A DNA stretch of 16,598 nt from Mobilitalea sp. (lineage in GTDB: Bacteria > Bacillota_A > Clostridia > Lachnospirales > Lachnospiraceae), in NCBI GenBank assembly GCA_029974875.1, contig JARKQP010000804.1, positions 1 through 16,598 of the forward strand. Direction: 5' to 3'. The translations under genes and the position numbers were made by a program. The notes beneath the pieces are model-generated. The model had not been told where the DNA came from. It saw nothing but the letters and a program-made list of their open reading frames with translations, and ran no database searches. Within the stretch, counting starts at the first letter, position 1, and each line of letters starts with the position of its first letter. This document shows, one piece after another, positions 1 through 7,163 of this stretch.

Positions 1-956
1 ACATCCAGGAATGTTTCGAAAATCACATTGGAACCATCCTGTAAAAACTGGCCTATCGAGTGCAGGTCTTCGGAAAAGTTACCAAGCAGCGGATACAATC
101 CCTTATTGTCCTTACCTTCACTCTCTCCAAATAATTGCATCCACCACTTTGCGAAACGATAATACCGGGGTTCAAAGAAAGAAAGCATCTCCATACGGAA
201 CCCTTTTTGATACAGCAGATTTCGTACCACTGCATATTTCAAAGCCATGTTCCCAGAGGCCTCCTCAGTACACAGCCTCCGGCTCATATGCCTTGCACCC
301 GCCGCAATAGCGCTAATATTCATTCCTGCTACTGCCATAGGGAATAGTCCCACTGAAGAAAGAGCCGTAAAACGTCCTCCAATATTCTCCGGAAAAGGTA
401 AGAAGTGAAAACCATTCACTTTACAAAGCTCATCCAGGTGGCTCCCTTCCGTACCCGTACAAATCACACGTTCTGCATAAGCTTCACCATATTCTTCTTT
501 CAAATAACTCCGGAGAGCGCGGAATCCGATGCCCGGCTCCAGTGTTTCAAAATTTTTTGCAATTATATTTATGTAGATGCTCTTTCCTTCGATTTCTTTT
601 AATACATTGCGTATACTGTCTGCAGAAATAGTATTACCTGCCCAGACAATATTAACGGTACCTACTTCCCCGATAGCATCCACCACTGCCCGCGCTGCCT
701 GATTAGATCCTCCAATACCGATAACCACGAGCGTATCTGCGTTCCTTTGCACCTCCACTGCTAATTTCTGGTAGACCGTGAGCCATCCGTCTCCCGCCCA
801 CTCATCGACATCCAGCCAGCCAAGGCTTTCCCTATACTGTTCTTCACCGGATTTTACCGTTTCCAAGTGAAAAGCATTCTCTTCCATCCCCTTTGCAATT
901 TCTGAACACTCAAGCCACGACGAACTGTCGACCAACTCTATGCTTAATTCTTCCAT
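1..956 (-). CDS. pgi: Glucose-6-phosphate isomerase homologue, C-terminus outside the window
   Basis: Reading down from the ATG at 956 gives 318 uninterrupted codons to the left edge. PGI interconverts glucose-6-phosphate and fructose-6-phosphate in the cytosol. Seen: a SIS-type loop VVIGIGGSN (residues 77-85), a PGI-signature-like block GGRFTALSSVG (193-203), WWMQLFGESEGK (271-282) with the probable catalytic Glu278, and LGNFSEDLHSIGQFLQDG (291-308), typical of clostridial PGIs, with His299. The fold and active-site backbone are clear. Odd: the canonical phosphate-binding S-K-S-G-T-T segment reads A-K-N-F-E-T (133-138), and the usual G-G-S-Y-L-G is G-G-S-N-Q-A, so this may be a divergent paralogue with another sugar-phosphate substrate. 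AGAGGTG lies 5 nt before the ATG. The gene has its own promoter, separate from the sulfatase operon. About 130 C-terminal residues are missing compared with a 450-aa clostridial PGI. Confidence 0.88.
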   Translation of the reverse strand, partial: MEELSIELVDSSSWLECSEIAKGMEENAFHLETVKSGEEQYRESLGWLDVDEWAGDGWLTVYQKLAVEVQRNADTLVVIGIGGSNQAARAVVDAIGEVGTVNIVWAGNTISADSIRNVLKEIEGKSIYINIIAKNFETLEPGIGFRALRSYLKEEYGEAYAERVICTGTEGSHLDELCKVNGFHFLPFPENIGGRFTALSSVGLFPMAVAGMNISAIAAGARHMSRRLCTEEASGNMALKYAVVRNLLYQKGFRMEMLSFFEPRYYRFAKWWMQLFGESEGKDNKGLYPLLGNFSEDLHSIGQFLQDGSNVIFETFLD

Positions 957-1024
957 GATTTCACCTCTAAAATTATAAGTCATTTATAAATCCAACAATT
1001 ATTAATTAATTTAATTTATATATT

Positions 1025-1053
1025 AATATACTGTAGTTTCATGTATTATTCAA
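1025..1053 (-). promoter_or_regulatory. Candidate sigma-A promoter of pgi
   Basis: On the minus strand, TTGAAT (1048-1053) and TATATT (1025-1030) are separated by exactly 17 bp. The start point would be near 1018, giving a leader of about 60 nt before the pgi ATG. The surroundings are very AT-rich, so chance matches are possible. Confidence 0.5.
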
Positions 1054-1300
1054 GATGTGATTTTCCATAAAATTGTTTTATATAATTTGTACATTTTCAA
1101 CAATCAAATAGTGTAAATAGCAAAGTTTTAATTATTTTTGGCTATATAACATTGGATCATCACTCTTTCCATGTTATTTCTTATATTCCTGTGTAAATGC
1201 TGAAACCCGTATAAATACAGGATATTTTTTTATTACAAAAAATATATCCTTACTGGTTTGGGGAAAAGCAGCGTTAATCAAAAACAAAATACCATTTAAT

Positions 1301-1327
1301 GTAATTGTAGAACAAGTTTACAATTAC
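1301..1327. repeat. 9-bp perfect inverted repeat (palindrome)
   Basis: GTAATTGTA (1301-1309) and TACAATTAC (1319-1327) are perfect reverse complements around a 9-nt spacer. It lies about 250 bp upstream of the pgi -35 box. It could be an operator or a weak hairpin; nothing in the sequence decides. Confidence 0.5.
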
Positions 1328-1420
1328 CTATATTTTCTTAATTTAATTAACAAAACTATAATGCATTTTATAATCAATATATTTTTAATGATTATGATAT
1401 TTTTTTGTATCGTTTTACCA

Positions 1421-1466
1421 AAAAGCAAAAAGGATGCCGCTAGAAGCCTGGCATCCTCTAGCGGCA
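1421..1466 (-). terminator. Intrinsic terminator of the importer/sulfatase operon, with two competing stems
   Basis: On the minus strand, 82 nt after the sulfatase stop, TGCCGCTAGA (1466-1457) pairs perfectly with TCTAGCGGCA (1444-1435). Alternatively GGATGCC (1456-1450) pairs with GGCATCC (1438-1432), which abuts a T run (TTTTTGCTTTT, 1431-1421). The right arms overlap, so only one stem can form at a time. The second has the classical stem plus U-tract geometry. Confidence 0.8.
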
Positions 1467-1547
1467 AGATATCTTTTCATATGACTATCAAATATTACTG
1501 TTCCATTTTATCCTTGAATTTAGCTATGTTCCTTCTGCCCGACATCC

Positions 1548-2972
1548 TTATATATGATTCTCCCAGGGAATTACATCCGAGGTATGGATAAGCCAGGTAA
1601 GCATCTGATCCTTTAATTCACGGATCGTATCTGTATATTCCGTTTTATAATAGAGATTACAAATCTCATCCGGATCTTCTTCCATATCGTATAATTCGTT
1701 TTCTCCATTCGTACGTATATTCAGCTTATATTTGGAGTTTCGGAGCATCGTTCCCCGGCAGCAGGAAGGCCGGTCATGGATTTGCTGCATCATTTTTGGA
1801 TAATAGATACTTCCTTCCTGCATAAACATGCTATATTTCGGACTTCCTTCAAAGGCGTGGGGTTCTCTGGTATCATATCCGCCTTCGCAGTATACGGTTC
1901 TTTGCGGATCTCCTGCTGCACCCTGCAGCTGCTGTTTCAGGGAAACCCCAAATTGGTCATGACAGATATCAATACCCAGAATCTCAAACAGGGTCGGGAA
2001 GATGTCAAAGGTCTGGGTGAGCTCCTTCACCCTATGCCCCTTACAGTATCCCGGTACGCGCACGATAAGAGGCACTTTTGTTATATCGTCGTCAAAAGCA
2101 TTCGGCCACTTTTCCACCAGACCGTAGTCCCCTGCCCAATCACCATGGTCAGAGGAAAACACAACAATGGTATCCTCTGATAATCCTGTGGCATCGATCG
2201 CATCCAGCACTCTTCCAAACAGCATATCACTGTAAGTGCACATACCAAGGTAAACCGCATGTATTTTTCTGAAGACCATTTCATCCGTATCTCCAAGCTC
2301 ACGGTATTTTCGGATCAATTCCTGAAATTCCGGTTTATTCTCCAAGTCCGGAGGTAAACAGGGCGGCAGGTTACCCGGATCATACATATTCTGGTACTGC
2401 TCCGTTAAGAAATATGGGGCATGGGGATAAAAGGTTGGGAGGAAAATAAAGAAGGGCTTATCTCCCTGCTTATAATTTTTTATTACCTCCACCGCTTCAT
2501 TTACACATTTTGTATCACTGATCTCCTCCAGCCTCCCATCCGGCAGAGGGTCGAAATACATCTTGTAGTCCTTGGTGTCTTCCGGCAAAACCTTCTTTTT
2601 TGACATTACTGAGAGGTCATATTGCAGCTCCTGGCTAAAATCGACGCACTCTGCATATACTTCATCACTAAACATATGATTTTTTCCATAGATATGTGTC
2701 TCATAGCCTGCCTGCTTCAGATAACGCATAAAATTCGGATGTTCTGTCTGTAAAAAATAACGCAGTGTGCGGAAGCCTTCTACATGAGGATACCAGCCGG
2801 TCATCAGGGAGCACCTGGAGGCGACACATACCGGATGGGTTGTATAATTATTTTCAAATAAGGTTCCCTCGGACGCCAACCGGTCAAAGTTTGGCGTCTT
2901 AACGTATTGATTCCCATAGCAGGATAAGCTTTTTGCCCTCATCTCATCCGGAAAGAAAAATACTACATTCAT
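1548..2972 (-). CDS. Formylglycine-dependent sulfatase (CxAxR type), cytoplasmic
   Basis: A 474-aa type I sulfatase that would hydrolyse a sulfate ester on a sugar or other imported substrate. Seen: metal-site Asp9; the activation motif C49-V-A-S-R53, whose Cys must be oxidised to formylglycine; the second signature GYETHIYGKNH (89-99) with Lys97 and His99; YPHAP with His184; SSDHGD with Asp275/His276; and Lys288 in VEKW. All usual catalytic positions are present. There is no signal peptide, so it should act in the cytoplasm and need a cytosolic maturase (anSME), not found here. AGGAG lies 9 nt before the ATG. It is the last gene of the permease-permease-SBP run, 129 nt after the SBP, so the imported molecule is probably sulfated. 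Substrate cannot be assigned. Confidence 0.9.
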   Translation of the reverse strand: MNVVFFFPDEMRAKSLSCYGNQYVKTPNFDRLASEGTLFENNYTTHPVCVASRCSLMTGWYPHVEGFRTLRYFLQTEHPNFMRYLKQAGYETHIYGKNHMFSDEVYAECVDFSQELQYDLSVMSKKKVLPEDTKDYKMYFDPLPDGRLEEISDTKCVNEAVEVIKNYKQGDKPFFIFLPTFYPHAPYFLTEQYQNMYDPGNLPPCLPPDLENKPEFQELIRKYRELGDTDEMVFRKIHAVYLGMCTYSDMLFGRVLDAIDATGLSEDTIVVFSSDHGDWAGDYGLVEKWPNAFDDDITKVPLIVRVPGYCKGHRVKELTQTFDIFPTLFEILGIDICHDQFGVSLKQQLQGAAGDPQRTVYCEGGYDTREPHAFEGSPKYSMFMQEGSIYYPKMMQQIHDRPSCCRGTMLRNSKYKLNIRTNGENELYDMEEDPDEICNLYYKTEYTDTIRELKDQMLTWLIHTSDVIPWENHI

Positions 2973-2994
2973 AATCTCTTTCTCCTATTCACAG

Positions 2995-3051
2995 CAAAGG
3001 CTGTTCTGCCAGAAAAGCATGTCACCATACACTCTTTCAAAACAGCCTTGC
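2995..3051 (-). repeat. Stem-loop between the SBP and sulfatase genes
   Basis: AAGGCTGTT (2997-3005) and AACAGCCTT (3041-3049) pair perfectly, extended by GC/GC across a one-base bulge, around a loop of about 35 nt. There is no T run after it on the minus strand, so it is more likely an mRNA-stabilising or processing element between a highly expressed SBP and a less expressed enzyme than a terminator. Its role is inferred. Confidence 0.5.
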
Positions 3052-3101
3052 AGCATACTATCTCCAATCAGTCAAACGAAGCTTCCATAAATTCCAGCTT
3101 A

Positions 3102-4844
3102 TTATTCAGCCGTCATCCTGTCATAAGCCGTCTGTGAAATTCTTAAGAAATCTCCCAGGCCAATAATCTCAAACTCATTTAAATACTGCTTCCATATGGC
3201 ATCATCCTTAGGGTCTAAATTACCAACTGCGAATTTAGCAATCGCTTCATTTGTATAATCATCAAGGTTATTCATAATATCATTGATTTCCTCCAACTCC
3301 TCCTCATTATAGATTAAGGTTGCAATCGGATTCTTCGGTTCGTTATCCTTATATAAAATTGCCGTCTGTGCATTCAGGTATTCTCCCTGCTTCGGATCCC
3401 CGTTCCAGGCAGTATGCTCATTATGTATTGCATTGACAAAGGGACAATAATTCTGCCAATGGGTATTCTGCGGCAGCATCCAGATATTTTCAAGTACCGA
3501 CAAGGTCGCTTCCGTTCCATAATAATCCTTTGTTCCGGCAGGAGGTGTCTCCCAGTTCACACCTTCAATTCCATATCTGGAAATCGTACTTGCTTCAAAA
3601 CTGAGCATCAGGTCAAATAAACGGAATACTGCTTCGGGATGCTCGCAGGCGCTGGTTATGACTCCCCCCGCAGCAGGTGTTGCAGGCTGGCTTACCGCAT
3701 AGGCCATTCCTTCCGGCCCTGTTAGCACATCGATACCGATATACCGGTTAATCACATCCTGGCTGGTCGCAACCAGACCAACGCCTAAGGACTGGAATGC
3801 GCCACAGATATCATTTTCATCATTTACAATTTGCTTCAAGGATGCAAGATCCTGCGTAAAGGTTAATGAGCTTAACAGGCCGGAGGTTGTTAAATCATTC
3901 AGATAGATCATCGCATTCCTCCAGTCGTCAGTGACTGGAGCATATTCAATCGTTGCTCCATCCTCAGCAGTTAAGCGATGGAAGGTTGTATTATCAACAC
4001 AAAATGATCCAATCAAATAATCATAGGCGGAATATACCGGATTTTCTGTAGTTCCTACATAAGCAATCTCATCCTGTTTACCGTTCCCATTCGGATCCCG
4101 GGTTGCAAAGGCCTCCAGAACTGCTTTAAATTCTTCCGTTGTAGTCGGGACCTCGAGATCTAATGCCTTTAGCCAGCCTTCATTGATCCATAGCTTTGAT
4201 GTATAACGGTTTACGGTAGCCGGTCCAAATGCAGGCATATAGTATATATTCCCATCCGCTGAAGTCATCATCTGTTCAATACTGATGCCATCGGAAAATT
4301 CTTCAAACAAGGCTTTGGTATTTTCACCGTATTTGACAATATAATCATTCAATGCCACAACCTGGTCAGCTGAGCCGTAGCGGATGATATTATTCGTCGA
4401 GAAGGTATTCGCATTTACGCGTCCCACTCCGAGGTAGGCATCCGGAAGATTCGAATCCGATGCAAAAGCCAGCTGGACCTTCTGTGCAATATCCGCCTGG
4501 GGAATAACTTCAAATTCAATATTGATTCCCGATTTCTCCTCAAGCCACTTGGTGTAGTAATTCGTATTATAGTCCTCAACATTAGTATTTTGGGGCACTG
4601 CAAAAGTAACCGTAATTGGTTCCGTTACAATCGGAAAAGTTCCTGCTTCCGTAACAATAGGATCCCACTCCCTTTCCCCATCCACGGTCTCCTGCGCCAG
4701 GCTTTCTTTTTCTGCAGGGGTTGTTGCATTGTTCCCGGAATCTGAGGCAGTTTCCTTTTCACTGCCGGATTTCCCGCAGGCCATCAGTAAGGACGATACC
4801 ATGCATACAACCAAGACCATACTGACAAACTTCTTCATACTCAT
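3102..4844 (-). CDS. ABC sugar transporter substrate-binding lipoprotein (LplA/YtcQ-like)
   Basis: A 580-aa extracellular solute-binding protein of the long family-1 type found with LplB/LplC permeases. Seen: a lipoprotein signal peptide with a basic start (MSMKK), a hydrophobic stretch at about 6-21 and the lipobox L-L-M-A-C with acylated Cys23; then a Gly/Ser/Thr/Glu-rich tether to about residue 55; then a two-lobe binding domain starting near VTFAVPQNT. It would capture oligosaccharide at the outer membrane face and pass it to the two upstream permeases. GGAGG lies 7 nt before the chosen ATG; a second in-frame ATG two codons in would change little. It follows the permeases, with 78 nt between. 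The ligand is unknown; the downstream sulfatase suggests a sulfated glycan fragment. Confidence 0.92.
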   Translation of the reverse strand: MSMKKFVSMVLVVCMVSSLLMACGKSGSEKETASDSGNNATTPAEKESLAQETVDGEREWDPIVTEAGTFPIVTEPITVTFAVPQNTNVEDYNTNYYTKWLEEKSGINIEFEVIPQADIAQKVQLAFASDSNLPDAYLGVGRVNANTFSTNNIIRYGSADQVVALNDYIVKYGENTKALFEEFSDGISIEQMMTSADGNIYYMPAFGPATVNRYTSKLWINEGWLKALDLEVPTTTEEFKAVLEAFATRDPNGNGKQDEIAYVGTTENPVYSAYDYLIGSFCVDNTTFHRLTAEDGATIEYAPVTDDWRNAMIYLNDLTTSGLLSSLTFTQDLASLKQIVNDENDICGAFQSLGVGLVATSQDVINRYIGIDVLTGPEGMAYAVSQPATPAAGGVITSACEHPEAVFRLFDLMLSFEASTISRYGIEGVNWETPPAGTKDYYGTEATLSVLENIWMLPQNTHWQNYCPFVNAIHNEHTAWNGDPKQGEYLNAQTAILYKDNEPKNPIATLIYNEEELEEINDIMNNLDDYTNEAIAKFAVGNLDPKDDAIWKQYLNEFEIIGLGDFLRISQTAYDRMTAE

Positions 4845-4877
4845 AATCTTTCCTCCTCTAAATTTATTTTATCATTA

Positions 4878-4904
4878 ACCGCAGTCCTTATTAAGACCGC
4901 AGTC
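4878..4904. repeat. Short direct repeat before the SBP gene
   Basis: ACCGCAGTC occurs at 4878-4886 and 4896-4904, a period of 18 bp, within the 78-nt gap between the second permease and the SBP. A small palindromic CTTATTAAG lies between the copies. It may be a regulatory or mRNA-processing site; it may also be chance. Confidence 0.35.
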
Positions 4905-4922
4905 AGAGCTCCTTTTGCCGGA

Positions 4923-5852
4923 TCATCCTTTGATTGCCCCAATCATTACTCCCTTTACAAAGTACTTTTGGACGAAGGGATATACACACCAAATTGGAAT
5001 ACAGGAGACCATAATTAACGAATATTTTAAGGTTTCTACCAAATTATAATTAACGATTGAATCCGAGCTGACAACATCCGATGCATTTACTGTATTGGAA
5101 ATCAAAACATCCCTTAAAATCAGCTGCAAAGGATACAGGTTTTTATTTGTCAGATAAATGAATGCGTTAAAAAATGCATTCCAATGTGCAACCGCATAAT
5201 ATAACGCAATAACTGCAATTACGGCTTTCGATAACGGAAGTGCCATTCTTACAAAAAACCGGAATTCGGAACAACCATCTACCTCTGCTGCCTCCCTGAG
5301 CTCATCCGGTAAATTGGTAGCAAAGAAAGTTCGGCAAATCACCATATTGTAAACAGAAATTGCTCCCGGAATGATCATCGCCCAGCGTGTATTATACATT
5401 CCCAAATCCTTGACCAACAGGAAATTAGGAATTAATCCCCCGTTAAAGATCATCGTAAAGGCAAACAGCATCATGATAACATTTCTTCCGGGCAGCTGCT
5501 TTCTGGACAGGGGATAAGCTGCGATGACAGTGACCACAACATTGATCAAGGTACCTACCACTGTATAAAATATGGTGTTGCCATAACCAATCAATATGTA
5601 TTTGTCTGCAAATACCGCTTTATAACCCTCCAACGAAAAGTCTACCGGCCAGAACGTTATTTTACCGGCCGCTACTGCATCTCCGTCAGAAAAGGAATTT
5701 GCAATGACATTAATAATAGGCACTGCTATGACAACAATAACCGCAAGCAAAATCAAGGTATTAATAAAATAAAATATTTTGTCTTCTTTCCCGATCGGCA
5801 TCTTTGCACTAAGCACATGGGAAGAGTCTTCTATTTTCTTTGTTCCTGCCAT
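4923..5852 (-). CDS. CUT1-type ABC sugar permease, LplC/YtcP-like
   Basis: A 309-aa inner-membrane permease. Hydrophobic segments begin at about 27-50 and continue through the protein (roughly 90-112, 123-140, 158-175, 208-225 and one near the C-terminus), fitting six transmembrane helices. The cytoplasmic EAA loop that docks the ATPase is EAAEVDGCSEFRFF through LPLSK (about 188-209), with the conserved Gly and Pro. It pairs with the permease encoded just upstream to form the channel. The start lies 19 nt after the previous stop, so the two are surely co-transcribed. No ATPase gene is nearby, which is normal for this subclass; a shared MsmX/UgpC-type ATPase is expected elsewhere. Confidence 0.93.
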   Translation of the reverse strand: MAGTKKIEDSSHVLSAKMPIGKEDKIFYFINTLILLAVIVVIAVPIINVIANSFSDGDAVAAGKITFWPVDFSLEGYKAVFADKYILIGYGNTIFYTVVGTLINVVVTVIAAYPLSRKQLPGRNVIMMLFAFTMIFNGGLIPNFLLVKDLGMYNTRWAMIIPGAISVYNMVICRTFFATNLPDELREAAEVDGCSEFRFFVRMALPLSKAVIAVIALYYAVAHWNAFFNAFIYLTNKNLYPLQLILRDVLISNTVNASDVVSSDSIVNYNLVETLKYSLIMVSCIPIWCVYPFVQKYFVKGVMIGAIKG

Positions 5853-5871
5853 ATCAATATCTCTTCCTTTC

Positions 5872-6834
5872 CTAAAATAAGCCTGAGCCGCTAAGCTTCT
5901 TTGATAATTTATTTGTCATTAAAATCAGGATTAGATTAATTACCGAATTGAAAAGCCCGATGGCCGTTGAATAACTGAAATCCGCATTACCCGTCAGACC
6001 AATTTTATATGTATAAGTAGAGATTATTTCACTTGCTGCAATATTAAGGTCATTCTGCATTAAGTAGACCTTCTCAAATCCCAGGCTCATTACACGTCCC
6101 ATGTTCAGGATGATAAGTATGGATGCTGTCGGTATTACTGTCGGAAAGTCAATATATCTTACACGCTGAAACCGTGTCGCTCCATCTACGATTGCCGCCT
6201 CATGCTGTTCCGGATCTACCCCTGCTAATGCCGCCAGATAAATAATGGATGCCCACCCGGCACTCTGCCAGACAGTTGACCATACATATAAATGCTTAAA
6301 TGCACTTTCTGACGCAAAGATATCCGGGACCACCTTGCCAAACAGCGCTGCTATAACCGCTACCAAACCGCTTCGGGTATTAAACATCTGCATCATCATG
6401 CTGACAATAACAACCGTTGATATAAAATGCGGCATATAGGACAGCAGCTGTGCTGCCTTTTTGAACTTCTGCCCCCTCACCGCATTCAAGGACAATGCTA
6501 AAATAACCGGGATAGGTATTTGTGCAAGAACAGCATAGAAGGAAGTCACAAACGTATTCCTAACAACCTCAATAAACTTATAGGAATTAAAGAACTTTAT
6601 AAAATACTTAAAGCCTACCCACGAATCCCCCCATATGCCTTCCTTTGCATTAAACTTTTTAAATGCAAGCTGTAAACCCAGCATAGGATAATAATGAAAT
6701 ACCAATATGTAGATAATCGGTATCAGTAGCAATAAATAGAGCTGCCAGTAACGCTTTACAGCCAGACAAAAGCGTTCATTTTTTGTTTTACTGGTATATA
6801 AGCCCATTGGACTATTTTTTTTATTACCATTCAT
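5872..6834 (-). CDS. CUT1-type ABC sugar permease, LplB/YtcP-family
   Basis: A 320-aa membrane protein, first gene of the importer operon. Seen: a basic N-terminus; a first membrane helix at about 31-49 (LYLLLLIPIIYILVFHYY) followed by the LplB-family-like YPMLGLQLAFKKF; an EAA loop HEAAIVDGATRFQRV through FPTVIP (211-235); and further hydrophobic segments to the C-terminus (IINLILILMTNKLS-like end). It would form the heterodimeric channel with the next gene product. Several ATGs cluster here; the one at 6834 is in frame, with AAGGAG 8 nt before it. The 5' flank of about 220 nt before the kinase terminator must hold the operon promoter. Confidence 0.93.
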   Translation of the reverse strand: MNGNKKNSPMGLYTSKTKNERFCLAVKRYWQLYLLLLIPIIYILVFHYYPMLGLQLAFKKFNAKEGIWGDSWVGFKYFIKFFNSYKFIEVVRNTFVTSFYAVLAQIPIPVILALSLNAVRGQKFKKAAQLLSYMPHFISTVVIVSMMMQMFNTRSGLVAVIAALFGKVVPDIFASESAFKHLYVWSTVWQSAGWASIIYLAALAGVDPEQHEAAIVDGATRFQRVRYIDFPTVIPTASILIILNMGRVMSLGFEKVYLMQNDLNIAASEIISTYTYKIGLTGNADFSYSTAIGLFNSVINLILILMTNKLSKKLSGSGLF

Positions 6835-7054
6835 CCATCCTTCTCCTTCATAACATCGAGTATTTTTTCCTTAGGCCTGAAATAAATATATCAACAAACA
6901 ATCACATAACATATAGTCAATCTTCCAATTTTAATGTAATATTGCACAATTCAATCTTTTATTTAAAATATTTTTTATGCACATGTGATATAATCCATAT
7001 TTATTAAAAAATTGTACATATCCTCTGGCTTTTATAGCCTGGCTTTATTAATGC
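6835..7054 (-). promoter_or_regulatory. Upstream region of the importer operon, promoter not resolved
   Basis: A highly AT-rich leader between the kinase-gene terminator and the first permease. Several weak hexamers are visible, for example TTGAAT followed after 15 bp by TAAAAT, but none has ideal spacing. No copy of the direct-repeat motif seen upstream of GH43 (13255-13292) is obvious here. No coding sequence is supported. Confidence 0.4.
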
Positions 7055-7138
7055 ATAAAAAAACTTCCGGTATCTGAAGTGCACCCAGAAGTTCAGTGTT
7101 TAAATGCAACACTTGGTGTACCTCAGATACCGGAAGTT
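7055..7138 (-). terminator. Large stem-loop terminator after the two-component operon
   Basis: AACTTCCGGTATCTGA (7062-7077) and TCAGATACCGGAAGTT (7123-7138) are perfect 16-bp reverse complements. After one mismatch the stem continues with seven more pairs (GTGCACC against GGTGTAC, one G-U). A 6-bp hairpin, AGTGTT/AACACT, sits in the apex. On the minus strand the structure ends in seven T residues, so it terminates the kinase transcript 25 nt after its stop. On the plus strand no T run follows. At 77 nt it is much larger than a usual intrinsic terminator. Confidence 0.85.
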
Positions 7139-7163
7139 AAAAGCTCTCTATCTTTATGGATTT

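Larger units (their letters stand above)
957..1420. other. AT-rich intergenic region, no gene seen
   Basis: About 460 bases between the pgi start and the sulfatase-operon terminator hold no convincing coding sequence; the short frames lack ribosome binding sites and recognisable protein. Besides the pgi promoter and the palindrome at 1301-1327, an imperfect inverted repeat lies at about 1219-1250 (GGATATTTTTT against AAAAAATATATCC). It is so AT-rich that I give it little weight. Confidence 0.6.

Noticed and set aside
1219..1250. AT-only hairpin in the left intergenic region as a terminator
   Set aside because: The arms are imperfect and almost all A/T; such pairs are expected by chance here.
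1776..2180. 134-codon plus-strand frame inside the first sulfatase
   Set aside because: Antisense shadow of a clear sulfatase gene with no start signals.
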